Positions 1 through 11,458 are shown, counted from the stretch's first letter. The stretch: DNA of 64,000 bases from Chloroflexota bacterium (GCA_026390015.1 JAPLGS010000139.1:124001-188000), one strand, 5' to 3'. Numbers and translations: made by a program. Notes: generated by a model not told the origin, from the sequence alone.

Positions 1-1
1 C

Positions 2-901
2 GCGATCATCGGTTTAGGAAAAATGGGATTGAACATGGCCACACGTTTGGTGCGCGGTGGTCATCGCGTGATTGGATTTGCGCGCAGTAAAGAGACTGTA
101 CAGGAAGCGGTCAACATTGGCGCGGAAGGCGCTGACACGCTTGAAAATGCAGTCGCCAAATTAAACGCGCCGCGCATCGTATGGGTCATGGTGCCATCGG
201 GCCAGACCACCGACGACACGATCAATAAACTGGAAGGCTTACTGCAAAAAGGTGACACGGTCATTGACGGCGGAAACTCCAATTACAAAGACTCTGTCCG
301 CCACGCGTCACAGCTTGAAGCCAAAGGAATCGACTTCGTAGACTGCGGCACCAGCGGCGGCATCTGGGGACTCAGCGAAGGCTACAGCCTGATGATCGGC
401 GGACAGGTTGAAGCGGTGGAGAAGTTGCGTCCCATTTTTGAGACGCTGGCCCCTGCGGCTGATAAAGGCTGGGGACGAGTCGGCCCGCATGGCGCTGGAC
501 ATTTCACAAAAATGATCCACAATGGAATTGAATACGGCATGATGCAAGCCTTTGCAGAAGGCTTTAGTATTTTGAAAGCCAAGCAAGAGTTTGGACTCGA
601 TCTCGCGCAGATCTCGGAAATTTGGCAGCATGGCAGTGTGGTGCGCTCGTGGTTGTTAGACCTGGCCGCCAATGCGTTGAAGGAAGATGCGAAACTTGAG
701 GATATCAAACCGTGGGTCGCTGATTCTGGCGAAGGGCGCTGGACAGTTTTCGAATCCATTGATCTCGATGTGCCCGCGCCGATCATCACACTCGCCTTGC
801 AAATGCGCTTCGCCAGCCGCGATGATGAAAATTTTTCAGCGCGCATGCTCGCCGCATTACGCAATCAATTTGGCGGACACGCCATCAAGAAGGCGGAATA
901 A
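2..901 (+). CDS. gnd: 6-phosphogluconate dehydrogenase, decarboxylating (5' end cut by window edge)
   Basis: Open reading frame continues upstream of ATG 23 (AIIGLGKMGLNMATRLVRGG, Rossmann start); GGNSNYKDS, HNGIEYGMMQ motifs of 6PGDH. Confidence 0.93.
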   Translation, partial: AIIGLGKMGLNMATRLVRGGHRVIGFARSKETVQEAVNIGAEGADTLENAVAKLNAPRIVWVMVPSGQTTDDTINKLEGLLQKGDTVIDGGNSNYKDSVRHASQLEAKGIDFVDCGTSGGIWGLSEGYSLMIGGQVEAVEKLRPIFETLAPAADKGWGRVGPHGAGHFTKMIHNGIEYGMMQAFAEGFSILKAKQEFGLDLAQISEIWQHGSVVRSWLLDLAANALKEDAKLEDIKPWVADSGEGRWTVFESIDLDVPAPIITLALQMRFASRDDENFSARMLAALRNQFGGHAIKKAE

Positions 902-974
902 GACAGACGATAGACGGCGGACAGTATACCGTTTTATCTACGGTCAATCGTCCACGGTCTGCGGTCATTTACTT

Positions 975-2456
975 ATGAACAATCTTCCCAATAATAGTTT
1001 ACTAACAACGATCATCATCTTCGGCGCTTCTGGTGATCTGACGCAGCGAAAGCTGATGCCTTCGCTGTTTAATTTGTTCCGCAAGCGCCGCACTCCAAAA
1101 AAATTCCAGATCGTTGGCTTTGGCGGTACAGCATTTACCGATGAACAGTTTCGCGAACATTTACTTAAAGGGCTGAAGGAACACGCAGGTTACGAATTCA
1201 CTGATGAAGAGTGGACTGTCTTCGCGCCTAATCTGCATTATCTTTCTGGCAAATACACCGAAGCAAGTGATTTCCAAAAACTGGCCGATACTCTCACTCT
1301 TTTGGAAAACGGCGAAGCCAATCGGCTTTTTTACATGGCACTGCCGCCGACTCTGTTCCCCGTCATTATTGATAATCTGGATGCGTCAGGGCAGCTGCAT
1401 GAGAACGGAGCCTGGCGGCGCGTGGTGCTTGAAAAACCCTTCGGCACAGACCTTGCGTCAGCAGTCACTTTGAACAAACAGGTTCACAAAGCGCTCAACG
1501 AAAACCAGATCTACCGCATTGACCATTATCTCGGCAAGGAAACCGTCCAGAACATTTTGTTTACGCGCTTTGCCAACACCATCTTTGAGCCGATCTGGAA
1601 TCGCACTTATATTGATCACGTGCAGATCACCGTGGCAGAGAAGGTCGGGCTCGAACATCGAGCAGGTTTTTATGACAGCGTCGGTGTGCTGCGCGACATG
1701 TTTCAGAATCATCTTTTGCAATTGCTGACGCTCGTTGCCATGGAACCGCCTGCATCGTTCAGCGCAAGTCACTTGCGGAATGAAAAGGTAAAAGTTCTCA
1801 GCGCTGTTCAGCCCATGACTCCCGAACAGGTATCAGCGAATACAGTTCGCGGACAATATAAAGGCTATCGCAGCGAAGAGCAGGTTAATCCGAACTCCAC
1901 CACACCCACTTATGCGGCGCTCCGCCTCTACATCAACAACTGGCGCTGGAAAGGCGTACCCTTTTATTTACGCTCTGGAAAAAATCTCGCAGAGAAACAA
2001 TCGCAGATCATCATTCAATTCAAAGAACCGCCGCTTGCCATGTTCCCGATGCAGACCATGAAGCCGAACATGCTCGTGTTATATCTGCAGCCCGATGAAG
2101 GCTTGCATGTGCGCTTTGAAGCCAAGGCGCCTGACACTGTTTCTGAAACCCGCTCAGTGGATATGGAATTTCATTATTCCCAAGCCTTTGGACAAACCGC
2201 GATCCCTGAATCCTATGAACGACTCCTGCTCGATGCCATTCAAGGTGACGCTTCACTCTTCACCCGCGCGGACGAAGTGGAAACGGCCTGGTCGTTGATC
2301 GATCCGATCTTGCAGACATGGGAAACGCATCAGACTCCGCCGTTGGCTGGTTACAAGCCCGGTAGCTGGGGTCCCACTGAGGCATACGACCTGCTCGCCC
2401 GCGACGGCCGCCGCTGGCTTAACGCCGAAGCCAGCATGATGCTGGACAAAGAGTGA
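975..2456 (+). CDS. zwf: glucose-6-phosphate 1-dehydrogenase; start placed at MNNLPNNS rather than the ORF-track start
   Basis: IIFGASGDLTQRKLMPSLFNL and RIDHYLGKETVQN motifs; adjacent to gnd. Confidence 0.94.
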   Translation: MNNLPNNSLLTTIIIFGASGDLTQRKLMPSLFNLFRKRRTPKKFQIVGFGGTAFTDEQFREHLLKGLKEHAGYEFTDEEWTVFAPNLHYLSGKYTEASDFQKLADTLTLLENGEANRLFYMALPPTLFPVIIDNLDASGQLHENGAWRRVVLEKPFGTDLASAVTLNKQVHKALNENQIYRIDHYLGKETVQNILFTRFANTIFEPIWNRTYIDHVQITVAEKVGLEHRAGFYDSVGVLRDMFQNHLLQLLTLVAMEPPASFSASHLRNEKVKVLSAVQPMTPEQVSANTVRGQYKGYRSEEQVNPNSTTPTYAALRLYINNWRWKGVPFYLRSGKNLAEKQSQIIIQFKEPPLAMFPMQTMKPNMLVLYLQPDEGLHVRFEAKAPDTVSETRSVDMEFHYSQAFGQTAIPESYERLLLDAIQGDASLFTRADEVETAWSLIDPILQTWETHQTPPLAGYKPGSWGPTEAYDLLARDGRRWLNAEASMMLDKE

Positions 2457-2520
2457 GCATCCGTGAATTCTCCCGCCCGCTTCCAAACATTGCTTCCCGC
2501 AAAGATTCAGGCAAAAAACC

Positions 2521-2745
2521 TTGCGCGGATACACACGCCCGCTGGATCTTTCCACGCTTGACCCAGCCTGGATGTGGGACGAATCCGCAACGAACCGCTT
2601 ATACAAAAAATTCTACACACGCAAACTGATCGCGTTGCTCACAAAGTCAATCGAGAAGCGCTTGAATCCTGTCGGCGAAAAGATCTTCGAAGCCGAAACC
2701 ATTGGCACAGATATGAGCTGGGTCTTCGGCAACCGCACAGATTAA
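2521..2745 (+). CDS. small hypothetical protein or gene remnant
   Basis: Short ORF with TTG start; no recognised family. Confidence 0.25.
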   Translation: MRGYTRPLDLSTLDPAWMWDESATNRLYKKFYTRKLIALLTKSIEKRLNPVGEKIFEAETIGTDMSWVFGNRTD

Positions 2746-2866
2746 GCACACATTCTCCACACAATTCCTTCACCATCACATAATTTCCAGATGAGAAAAT
2801 AAGATCAACAAACTTCAAAAATGATTTTATTAATGAAGTTTGATCATCTTACATACTGGAGAAACT

Positions 2867-3298
2867 ATGAAAAACAAGAAATGGTTAACTTACACGTTAG
2901 GCATCCTGCTCACATTGATCGTTCTCGCCGCGGTCGGGGGCGTTGCGTTTCGCATCGGCGCAATGCAAAATAACACCTTCGTCCATCCGATGATGAACGG
3001 CGCAGGTCCAGCCTTTGAGCGCGGATTTGGCAACGGGCAAATGCCCAATTTCCATCAGCAGGGATTCGAAGGCAGAGACTTCCACGGGCGCGGATTTGAA
3101 CGCGGTGGACGCGGCGGATTCTTCTCTCCCATCTTTGGGCTGATTAAACTTGCGGTATTAGCAGCGCTGTTATGGTTTGGTTTCAAATTCGTCAAGAACA
3201 GCGGCTGGAGACTCACGCGCGACGCGGCATCAGTGTCCACTCCTGCACCCGCAGTCAGCGAAGCTCCCAGCGTGGATGTTGACGAGAAAAAGGAATAG
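2867..3298 (+). CDS. small membrane protein, Gly/Phe/Arg-rich linker between two TM segments
   Basis: Two hydrophobic segments flank a GRDFHGRGFERGGRGG region; start moved to ATG after GGAG. Confidence 0.6.
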   Translation: MKNKKWLTYTLGILLTLIVLAAVGGVAFRIGAMQNNTFVHPMMNGAGPAFERGFGNGQMPNFHQQGFEGRDFHGRGFERGGRGGFFSPIFGLIKLAVLAALLWFGFKFVKNSGWRLTRDAASVSTPAPAVSEAPSVDVDEKKE

Positions 3299-3408
3299 GC
3301 GTGGATCAAGTCCATTGACCCGAATCAGGCATCCGTTTCGAAAGAGGCGGATGCTTTTCCTCATTTTCCCGCGCCTTATGGCATAATTCAAAAATAAAAA
3401 GAGTCCCC

Positions 3409-4092
3409 ATGCCGCAAACTGTCCTGATCGTTGACGATGAAAAACGCCTGGTCTCGCTTGTGCAAAGTTATTTGGCGCAGGAGGGCTACCGGGTTGTCAC
3501 TGCCTACAACGGCAAAGAAGCGTTACCGATCGCTCAAAAAGAAAAACCAGACCTGATCATTTTGGATATCATGATGCCCGAAATGAACGGCTATGCTTTT
3601 ATGCGCGCGCATCGCGCTGAAAGTGACACGCCCATTATCATGCTCACTGCCAAAGTGGAAGACGAGGACAAGGTCATCGGGCTCGAGCTGGGCGCGGATG
3701 ATTATGTGACCAAGCCCTTCAAGCCGCGCGAGCTCATGGCGCGTGTGCGGAATGTACTGCGCCGCGCGGGCAAATCCGAAGCCATCGCAAAAACACTGCG
3801 CGTTTCAGATATCATGCTCGACCGCGACAGCCGCGAAGTACAGGTGATGGATCGGTCCGTTGACCTGACCCCTTCAGAATTTGACCTGCTGGCCGCGCTC
3901 ATGTCCACGCCGGGACGTGTGTATTCGCGCCTCGACCTGCTTGATGTGATCCAGGGCGTGCGCTATGAAGGGTACGAACGCACGATTGACACCCACATCA
4001 AGAACCTGCGCGCCAAAATTGAAAGTGATCCGCGCAAACCGCGCTACATCGAAACCGTGTATGGCGTTGGATACCGCCTCAACAAAGGCTGA
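3409..4092 (+). CDS. OmpR-family response regulator
   Basis: Receiver domain (DDEKRLV, LIILDIMMPEMNG, KPFKPRELMARV) plus winged helix C-terminus. Confidence 0.93.
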   Translation: MPQTVLIVDDEKRLVSLVQSYLAQEGYRVVTAYNGKEALPIAQKEKPDLIILDIMMPEMNGYAFMRAHRAESDTPIIMLTAKVEDEDKVIGLELGADDYVTKPFKPRELMARVRNVLRRAGKSEAIAKTLRVSDIMLDRDSREVQVMDRSVDLTPSEFDLLAALMSTPGRVYSRLDLLDVIQGVRYEGYERTIDTHIKNLRAKIESDPRKPRYIETVYGVGYRLNKG

Positions 4093-4093
4093 A

Positions 4094-5437
4094 ATGAAAC
4101 TGACGACCAAATTAATTCTCGCATTTCTGTTGGTGAGCCTGTTTAGCAGTGGCGTGATCGTTGCATCCACAAGGATTGCGACAAACCGCGAATTTGATAA
4201 ATTCGTCAACGATCGTTATAAGACCGAGCTTGTCGATGAGCTCGAAATTTATTATACAGAAAATAAAACATGGGATGGAATTGAAGGAAGTTTTGTCCCC
4301 TTTGACAGGAACCATTCCAGACCGGGCGACCCGCAGATCCTGTTTTTCTCGATCGCAGATACAAGCGGGAGAATCCTTGTCCCCGGCAATCGCTATGCAA
4401 ATGGAGAAGTTGTCAGCCCTGAGACACTGATCCTGGGAACACAAATTCAGTTTGAAAATAAGACGGTTGGCATTTTATTGTACGACACAGCGCCAGATAG
4501 AAGCCCGATCGAGGCTGAATTTATTCATCGCATAAACAACTCCATATTTGTAAGCGGAATTGGCACCGTGATCCTCGCGCTTATTCTCGGCACAATTCTC
4601 TCGCGCACCATCACCCGTCCCATTCGCGAACTCACCACAGCCACAAAAAAAATGGCTGACCAAAATTTCGGGCACACGGTGCCTGTCCACTCAAAGGATG
4701 AGATCGGCGAACTGGCCGAATCCTTCAATAAAATGAGCGGAGACCTTTCGCGCTCCTTCAACCTGCGCAAACAAATGACCGCCGACATCGCGCATGAACT
4801 GCGCACGCCGCTCAGCCTGATCATCGGTCACGCCGAAGCGGTGCACGACGGCGTCCTGCCGCCCTCCGCTGAAAATTTTGAGATCATCCGCGAAGAGGCA
4901 AACCGACTTGAACAGCTCGTCAATGACCTGCGGACCCTATCGCTGGCAGATGCGGGCGAACTCTCTTTGGATTTCCAACCCGTTGACATCAACAAACTAT
5001 TGAGCGACATCAAAGCCCATTACATGATCCCGTTCAACCAAAAGCGGATCAGCCTTAACTTTGAGCCTGCTCCTGGTGTGCAAAGCCTGACTGCGAATCT
5101 TGACCCGATCCGCTTCTCGCAGGTGCTGACTAATATCCTCGACAACGCGCTGCGCTACACGCCAGAAGACGGTCATGTGGATATTTCCACCAAACAAGTG
5201 GATACCCAAATTGAGATCAGCATCCAAGACAGCGGGCAGGGAGTCACTCACGAAGAAGCCGCGCATCTCTTTGACCGCTTCTACCGCGCCGATGAATCCC
5301 GCAACCGCGATGATGGCGGCTCTGGGCTGGGACTTGCCATTGCCAAATCTATTATCGAATTCCACAAGGGAAAGATCTGGGCAGAGAGCGAAATAGGTAA
5401 GGGATTAAAAGTATTGATCGTGTTACCTTTGAAATAA
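4094..5437 (+). CDS. HAMP-domain sensor histidine kinase
   Basis: HELRTPLS H-box, N box, DGGSGLGLAIAK; start ATG 4094 directly after the response regulator. Confidence 0.92.
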   Translation: MKLTTKLILAFLLVSLFSSGVIVASTRIATNREFDKFVNDRYKTELVDELEIYYTENKTWDGIEGSFVPFDRNHSRPGDPQILFFSIADTSGRILVPGNRYANGEVVSPETLILGTQIQFENKTVGILLYDTAPDRSPIEAEFIHRINNSIFVSGIGTVILALILGTILSRTITRPIRELTTATKKMADQNFGHTVPVHSKDEIGELAESFNKMSGDLSRSFNLRKQMTADIAHELRTPLSLIIGHAEAVHDGVLPPSAENFEIIREEANRLEQLVNDLRTLSLADAGELSLDFQPVDINKLLSDIKAHYMIPFNQKRISLNFEPAPGVQSLTANLDPIRFSQVLTNILDNALRYTPEDGHVDISTKQVDTQIEISIQDSGQGVTHEEAAHLFDRFYRADESRNRDDGGSGLGLAIAKSIIEFHKGKIWAESEIGKGLKVLIVLPLK

Positions 5438-5447
5438 CTCTGGACTC

Positions 5448-5470
5448 GGACAGCTTGCTGTCCATTTTTT
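5448..5470 (+). terminator. intrinsic terminator after histidine kinase
   Basis: GGACAGC-tt-GCTGTCC followed by ATTTTTTT; a second perfect palindrome GTGCATCAGC-aa-GCTGATGCAC at 5481-5502. Confidence 0.75.
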
Positions 5471-5512
5471 TAAATTACAAGTGCATCAGCAAGCTGATGC
5501 ACTCAGAGATAA

Positions 5513-5791
5513 TTATGCAAGCACAGGTTTCGGCTTTTTGCTGAGCAGTTTATTACCCGCCAGATACACTCCGCTCGCAACAGACATGATCACCAGGCTC
5601 TTTAAAATGCCGAAGGGTAATCCGTCACCTCCCTCGCGGTCTTCCCCGCCCTCGGGTCGGGGGCGATCGCCCGATCGCATTTGCGGCTGTTGTTGGTTGG
5701 CAGCACTTCCACCGCCGACCGCCATGTAGATCGCTCCGCCAATGATCGAAGCCACAACGAGAATGATCAAAATTCGATAAAGCGTGGTCAT
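5513..5791 (-). CDS. small membrane protein
   Basis: N-terminal TM, polar linker, second TM; overlaps the next gene by 4 nt. Confidence 0.55.
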   Translation of the reverse strand: MTTLYRILIILVVASIIGGAIYMAVGGGSAANQQQPQMRSGDRPRPEGGEDREGGDGLPFGILKSLVIMSVASGVYLAGNKLLSKKPKPVLA

Positions 5792-6294
5792 GCCTTCACC
5801 TCTTTGCTTTCCATGGACAGCACCGTTACAGGTTTAGTCTCGCGGCGGAGTACCATGTGTTTGAAGGTGCTAACGATCCAATTCCAATGCAGGGTGATAT
5901 GCAAGCCCATTAAGAGTAGCGAAATATTCGCGGACAGATCATGCAGACTGCGCCAGGCAAAATTCATCGGCAGGGTCAGGCCGAAAGCGGGAACGACCGC
6001 CTCGGAGATCATGATCCCTGAAAGCATGATCAGAATGCCGTCAACAAATAAAAGCCAGTTGAGGATGTAATTCGTGCGCGCGCCGTTCAAACCTTTGCCT
6101 TTGGCAAACAGGCGTTTTGTGACTTCAACGATCCAGTTCCAATTCAACAGTAAATGGACAACGACGGTCGCGCCTAAAGCGATGGTCAACCATTCGTGAA
6201 TTGCGATACCACTTGTGCGCGGATCCATGGCAACCAGGAAGGCGGCAAAAGTGCTGATATCCAATAATAATTTTGTACGATTTGTTTTCGACAT
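5788..6294 (-). CDS. DUF4405-like membrane protein (cytochrome b561-type helices)
   Basis: TM helices with regularly placed His (IHEWLT, VHLLLNWNW, LHDLSANIS, LHITLHWNW). Confidence 0.65.
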   Translation of the reverse strand: MSKTNRTKLLLDISTFAAFLVAMDPRTSGIAIHEWLTIALGATVVVHLLLNWNWIVEVTKRLFAKGKGLNGARTNYILNWLLFVDGILIMLSGIMISEAVVPAFGLTLPMNFAWRSLHDLSANISLLLMGLHITLHWNWIVSTFKHMVLRRETKPVTVLSMESKEVKA

Positions 6295-6347
6295 TTTTTC
6301 TCCTTGACTATATTAATAGCCAGTATTTTAGGCGCAAGGAGAATATT

Positions 6348-7046
6348 TCAGGTGATGGAATTGCGGTGGAAATATGAAGAACTTGTAAAAAGACGATAAA
6401 GATTATTTACGGACACAGGCACGATCATCTCTTTTGTTTCAATGATCTCCGCCTGTACTTTCCCCGCTGACAATTCCCGCAAGTCGTTTTGAAATGCTTC
6501 AAATGAATCCACCGGCACGCGGACGGTCATGGTCACATCTCCCGCAAAATCCTCGCCCAACACTTCGCCGCGTTGACGAGTCACCACCAACCGCAAGCGC
6601 TCCAATAAATTGTATGGCAGCGCGATCATCGCAATATGCACCGGGATTCGCTGTCCGCGCCCGACAGCGTTGACTACAGACTGCGCAGACTCGGTATACG
6701 CTTTGACCAACCCGCCCGTCCCGAGCAATGTCCCGCCGAAATAACGCGTGATGACCAGCACCGCGTCGCCGAGTCCGCTTCCCCGCAGGACCGCCAGAGC
6801 AGGCTTGCCCGAGGTACCGCTCGGCTCGCCGTCATCCGAAAAATATTCAGTGACCGTATTCCCGCCGCCGATGATATACACAGGCACATTATGCGACGCA
6901 TCCGCAAATTCATGTTTGATGCGCGCCATGAATGTCCGCGCTTCGTCAATGCTAAAGGCGGACGCGAGCGTGGAAATAAATCTTGAATTCACCACTACAT
7001 GCTCGCGGCGGATTTCTTCCAACGGAACCATATAAGTTTTTGTCAT
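6348..7046 (-). CDS. YigZ/IMPACT family protein
   Basis: SRFISTLA..A, FSDDGEPSGTSGKPAL, ITRYFGGTLLGTGGLVKAY motifs. Confidence 0.9.
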   Translation of the reverse strand: MTKTYMVPLEEIRREHVVVNSRFISTLASAFSIDEARTFMARIKHEFADASHNVPVYIIGGGNTVTEYFSDDGEPSGTSGKPALAVLRGSGLGDAVLVITRYFGGTLLGTGGLVKAYTESAQSVVNAVGRGQRIPVHIAMIALPYNLLERLRLVVTRQRGEVLGEDFAGDVTMTVRVPVDSFEAFQNDLRELSAGKVQAEIIETKEMIVPVSVNNLYRLFTSSSYFHRNSIT

Positions 7047-7135
7047 GGCTTGAATTGTAAAAGAAATTGGGACAAATGGCCTGTCGCGTTTTAAAACTGG
7101 TCATGCTATAGTCACGGAGAACAGAGGAGAAAACC

Positions 7136-8395
7136 ATGAATAAACTCGGCGTGTACTCAGAGGTCGGAAAACTTCGCAAGGTGATAGTTCACCGCCCGGA
7201 GCTAAGCCTGCAGCGGCTGACTCCATCGAACCACGATGAACTGCTTTTTGATGATGTGCTGTGGGTCGAGCGCGCGCAGTGGGAGCACGATCAATTCACA
7301 CAGGTACTGCGCGAGCGCGGCGTGGAAGTTCTGTATGTGCAAAAACTTTTATCTGAAACTTTGAAAGCCAGCGACGAAGCGCGGCGCTTGATCATCGAAC
7401 AAGCTGCGACGGAGTACACTGTCGGCTGGGCATTGGTGGATGAAGTGCGCCGCTTCCTGCTTGACCTTGAGCCTGATTCGCTTGCGAAACATTTGATCGG
7501 CGGCCTGACCGCCGGCGAGACCGGCCTCAACTGGAGGAGGTTCTCCCGCATCTCCCTGCACGCCGCAGCACTGGACGATATGAATACCTTCCTCCTGCCG
7601 CCCTTGCCGAACACGCTCTTCACCCGTGATTCTTCCTGTTGGATCTTTGACGGTGTTTCAGCCAACCCGATGTACTGGCCTGCGCGCAGACGCGAGTCAT
7701 TGAACATGTATGCCATTTACAAATATCATCCCATGTTCAAGGATGTGGGTTTTCACTTCTGGTATCCCAACGCCACCGACGGCGAATTCAACATGCAAAA
7801 CTTTGGACGTTCCGCGTTGGAAGGCGGTGACGTGCTGCCCATCGGCAAAGGGACTGTGCTTATCGGCATGTCTGAGCGCACGCAGGGCAGCATGATCGAG
7901 CAGATCGCCGATTCACTTTTCACCAGCGGCAGCGCGGAACGGGTCATCGCCTGCGTTATGACCAAAGACCGCGCGCACATGCATCTCGATACGGTCTTCA
8001 CCATGCTTGACCACGATAAGGTGACCTTATTTCCAAAAGTCGTGAATCAGATCCGCGCCATTAGTTTGCGCCCGGGCAAGAAAGCTGGTGACTTCCATGT
8101 GACACGCGAGAAGAGTTTCCTCTCCGCGGTTGCGGATGCGCTCAAGGTCAAAAAGTTAAAGGTGGTTGAAACGGGCGGGGATCAATATCAAAGCGAGCGC
8201 GAACAGTGGGATGATGCCAACAACACCGTTGCCATTGAACCGGGCGTAGTCATTGCCTATGAGCGCAACACGCACACGATTGCCAAAATGCGCGCCTCGG
8301 GCGTGGAAGTGCTCACCATCCCCGGCTTTGAACTCGGCAAAGGCCGCGGCGGCGGTCACTGCATGACCTGCCCTGTTATAAGGGATGCAATTTAG
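7136..8395 (+). CDS. arcA: arginine deiminase
   Basis: [60 protein letters not shown]. Confidence 0.95.
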   Translation: MNKLGVYSEVGKLRKVIVHRPELSLQRLTPSNHDELLFDDVLWVERAQWEHDQFTQVLRERGVEVLYVQKLLSETLKASDEARRLIIEQAATEYTVGWALVDEVRRFLLDLEPDSLAKHLIGGLTAGETGLNWRRFSRISLHAAALDDMNTFLLPPLPNTLFTRDSSCWIFDGVSANPMYWPARRRESLNMYAIYKYHPMFKDVGFHFWYPNATDGEFNMQNFGRSALEGGDVLPIGKGTVLIGMSERTQGSMIEQIADSLFTSGSAERVIACVMTKDRAHMHLDTVFTMLDHDKVTLFPKVVNQIRAISLRPGKKAGDFHVTREKSFLSAVADALKVKKLKVVETGGDQYQSEREQWDDANNTVAIEPGVVIAYERNTHTIAKMRASGVEVLTIPGFELGKGRGGGHCMTCPVIRDAI

Positions 8396-8401
8396 AATAA
8401 A

Positions 8402-8446
8402 AAAGAGGGACTGTCTCAAAGTTTTGGGACAGTCTCTCTTTTTTTA
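8402..8446 (+). terminator. intrinsic terminator, possibly bidirectional
   Basis: AGAGGGACTGTC ... GACAGTCTCTCTTTTTTT. Confidence 0.8.
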
Positions 8447-10603
8447 ATATCTTCCTCGTTGCAAAATCGCATCCGGGTTCGGCAAATCTTTTTTCCGTGC
8501 AGGGAAGACCTGCACCGCGCAGGCTTTAAATTCGGGGATCTTGGCCTGTGGATCCAATACATCATTCGTCAACAAATTCGCGGCGGCTTCGGCAAAGTGG
8601 AAGGGGATGAATACTACGCCCACAGATGTTTTCTCTGTGACCGTTGCCCGCAAAATAACCTCTCCGCGTCTTGACATAACTTTGACAGGGTCGCCGTTGC
8701 GAATGCCATGGATCTCGGCATCAGCCGGGTGCATCTCCACGCGCGCTTCAGGGTAGGCTTCATTGAGCACAGAGTTGCGAGTCATTGAGCCGCCATGCCA
8801 GTGTTCAAGAACTCGGCCAGTGGTTAAGATAAATGGATATTCGTCGCTCGGCTCTTCTTTCGCAGGAATATAATCCAATGGGTGGAATTTTCCCCGTCCA
8901 CGCGGAAAGGATTCTTTGAAGAGAGTCGGAGTGCCGGGGTGAGTCATATCAGGCACAGGATAGATCAGTCCCACTTTATCAATGCGCTCATAGGTGATGC
9001 CGGCGTAATCCGAATTGACATTGCCCATCTCGCGCAGAATTTCTTCAGGGTTTGAATATTTCCAGTAAGCAGAATCAACTTCCAGTTTAGATTCGAGGCG
9101 CTGGGCTAAGTCACAGATGATCTGCCAATCGACTCGTGCCTGTCCACGCGGGGCATGAGCGGCGCGAACTCTTTGCACGCGGCGATCTGTGTTGGAGAAA
9201 GTTCCATCTTTTTCGGCGAATGGCGTCGCGGGCAGGAACACATCCGCGAAGGCTCCGCTTTCATTCATGAAAATATCCTGCGCGACAAGGAACTCAAGTT
9301 GTTGCATATGCTTGCGTGTTTCATTCAAATTCGGTTCAGACATCATCGGGTTCTCGCCCATGATATACAACGCGCGGATGCCGCCTTCATGGGCGTGACT
9401 CAAAATTTCAGTGGTGGTTAATCCAAGTTTTAGATTCAGTCCACCGGCTTCGATGTTCCAGGCCTTCTCCCATTTTGCGCGGTTGTTGGGATCATCCACA
9501 CGCATGTAGCCGGGATAATGGAATGGCATGCAACCCATGTCACTCGCGCCTTGCACGTTATTTTGTCCGCGCAGTGGATTTAGCCCCGTGCCTTCGCGCC
9601 CAATGTGACCGGTGAGGAACGCAAGGTTGATCAACGCAAGCGCGCTGGCCGTACCATGTGAAAGCTGCGAGATACCCATGCCCCAATAAATGGCGGCTTT
9701 GTTTGCAGTGGCATACATACGCGCAGCTTTGCGAATATCCTCGGCAGGTACACCCGAAATTTCCTCTGCATACTCAGGCGTGAATTTATCCAGCGATTCA
9801 ATAAAATCGTTAAAGCCCTCTGTGCGATTTTGAATAAACTCTTGATTAACCAAATCCTCTTTGACGATGACATGCGCCATTGCAGAGAAGACAGGCACAT
9901 TCGTGCCCGGCTTTAGCGGCAGCCACATCTCGGCAAAGTCCACGAGTTCGATTCTGCGCGGATCAATGATGATCATCTTCGCACCATGTTGCCGCACGGC
10001 TTCTTTCATTTGCAGCGCAATGATGGGATGATTTTCGCTGGTATTTGAACCCGTCACAATGAACACATCATTTTGGATCACTTGCGAGGCGGTGTTGCTC
10101 ATCGCGGAAGAACCAGTGGCTTGCTGCAGCGCGACCACCGAACCCGCGTGACATAAGCGTGTGCAGTGATCCACATTATTCGTGCGGAAAATTGCGCGGT
10201 ACATTTTCTGTAATAGATAATTATCTTCATTTGTTGCTTTGGCGCAGGCGTAGACCGCCATCGCATCCGAGCCGTCACGCTTATAGATTTCCACTAACCG
10301 ATCTGCGACATAATTCAGCGCTTCGTCCCAGGTTGTTTCACGCCATTCAGATAAATCAAAGGCCTGGGTGCGCTCCCCCGCTTTCTGTAAAGTCTTGCGG
10401 ATCATCGGCGTGGTGACTCGCTTGGGATGATAAACATAATCGTAACCAAAACGTCCCTTCACGCATAAGTTGCCATGGTTGACCGGTGAGTCAAATGGCG
10501 ATGTGACTTTGAAGATATGTTCATCCTTAACGTGTAACTGCAAATTGCATCCCACACCGCAGTAGGGACAGGTTGTTGTGACAATTCGGTCGGGTTTGAT
10601 CAT
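8444..10603 (-). CDS. formate dehydrogenase alpha subunit (molybdopterin/4Fe-4S), Cys-type active site
   Basis: CPYCGVGCNLQLHV, HCTRLCHAGSVVAL, GRVLEHWHGGSMTR; no in-frame TGA at the catalytic position. Confidence 0.9.
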   Translation of the reverse strand: MIKPDRIVTTTCPYCGVGCNLQLHVKDEHIFKVTSPFDSPVNHGNLCVKGRFGYDYVYHPKRVTTPMIRKTLQKAGERTQAFDLSEWRETTWDEALNYVADRLVEIYKRDGSDAMAVYACAKATNEDNYLLQKMYRAIFRTNNVDHCTRLCHAGSVVALQQATGSSAMSNTASQVIQNDVFIVTGSNTSENHPIIALQMKEAVRQHGAKMIIIDPRRIELVDFAEMWLPLKPGTNVPVFSAMAHVIVKEDLVNQEFIQNRTEGFNDFIESLDKFTPEYAEEISGVPAEDIRKAARMYATANKAAIYWGMGISQLSHGTASALALINLAFLTGHIGREGTGLNPLRGQNNVQGASDMGCMPFHYPGYMRVDDPNNRAKWEKAWNIEAGGLNLKLGLTTTEILSHAHEGGIRALYIMGENPMMSEPNLNETRKHMQQLEFLVAQDIFMNESGAFADVFLPATPFAEKDGTFSNTDRRVQRVRAAHAPRGQARVDWQIICDLAQRLESKLEVDSAYWKYSNPEEILREMGNVNSDYAGITYERIDKVGLIYPVPDMTHPGTPTLFKESFPRGRGKFHPLDYIPAKEEPSDEYPFILTTGRVLEHWHGGSMTRNSVLNEAYPEARVEMHPADAEIHGIRNGDPVKVMSRRGEVILRATVTEKTSVGVVFIPFHFAEAAANLLTNDVLDPQAKIPEFKACAVQVFPARKKDLPNPDAILQRGRY

Positions 10604-10625
10604 TCATACCTCCAAACAATAAATG

Positions 10626-11447
10626 TTATAACGCAATTAACACAATCGCAACCATTGCCAGCAAAATGCCGAACCATTGCGAGCGCGAGATATGTTCCTT
10701 TAAGAATATCCACGCCAACAGGACAGTCGCACCGGGATAGAGGGAAGCCAGAACTGCCGCAACATCCAAACGTCCTGCGCGATTCGCAAGGATGAAGAAG
10801 ATATTCCCAGTAATGTCAAATATACTGATCAAGACAAGAAAATACCATTGTCGAAATGGCGGTTTCATCGGCTGGCGAAGAATAGATGCGATCAAAACAA
10901 GAATTACGGTCGCAGAGATGCGCAGAATAAAAATAGGCCATAGTATCGATTCGGATCCTATTTCATGCATTAGCACGAAAAACATACCAAACAAAACACC
11001 TGCAAATAATGGAAGGCGGATATTCTTCCAATTAAACTCCACTATGCTTTCTGGTTCACGCGCAATAAACCAGATCGCCGCCAAGGCCAACGCCATGCCT
11101 GTTATGACAAACATGCCAGGCATCCCCTGCTTGAACAAGCCAACTAAAACAGGAAGTATCCCCGCCATCAATGCTGAGACAGGCGCGGCAATGCTCATCT
11201 TTCCCTCTGCGAATGAACGGTATAACATCAGAATTCCCACCCCGCCGAATATGCCGCTGGCAAGAGAAAGCCAGATACCGCGCGCAGTGGGGAAAATATC
11301 ACCAACCAACCATGCGGCTAGTGCGATGATTGGCATGGCGAAAATATCCGCCCAGATCACAACCGCATATGAGTTGGCCCGCCGGCTCGCGATACCTCCC
11401 GTGAAATCCGCCGCGCCATACGTAACCGCAGATAATAAACCAAACAT
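10626..11447 (-). CDS. EamA/DMT family transporter; start at [11 protein letters not shown]
   Basis: About ten TM helices in two EamA-like repeats; lies inside the formate dehydrogenase operon. Confidence 0.8.
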   Translation of the reverse strand: MFGLLSAVTYGAADFTGGIASRRANSYAVVIWADIFAMPIIALAAWLVGDIFPTARGIWLSLASGIFGGVGILMLYRSFAEGKMSIAAPVSALMAGILPVLVGLFKQGMPGMFVITGMALALAAIWFIAREPESIVEFNWKNIRLPLFAGVLFGMFFVLMHEIGSESILWPIFILRISATVILVLIASILRQPMKPPFRQWYFLVLISIFDITGNIFFILANRAGRLDVAAVLASLYPGATVLLAWIFLKEHISRSQWFGILLAMVAIVLIAL

Positions 11448-11458
11448 AATCGCCGCCA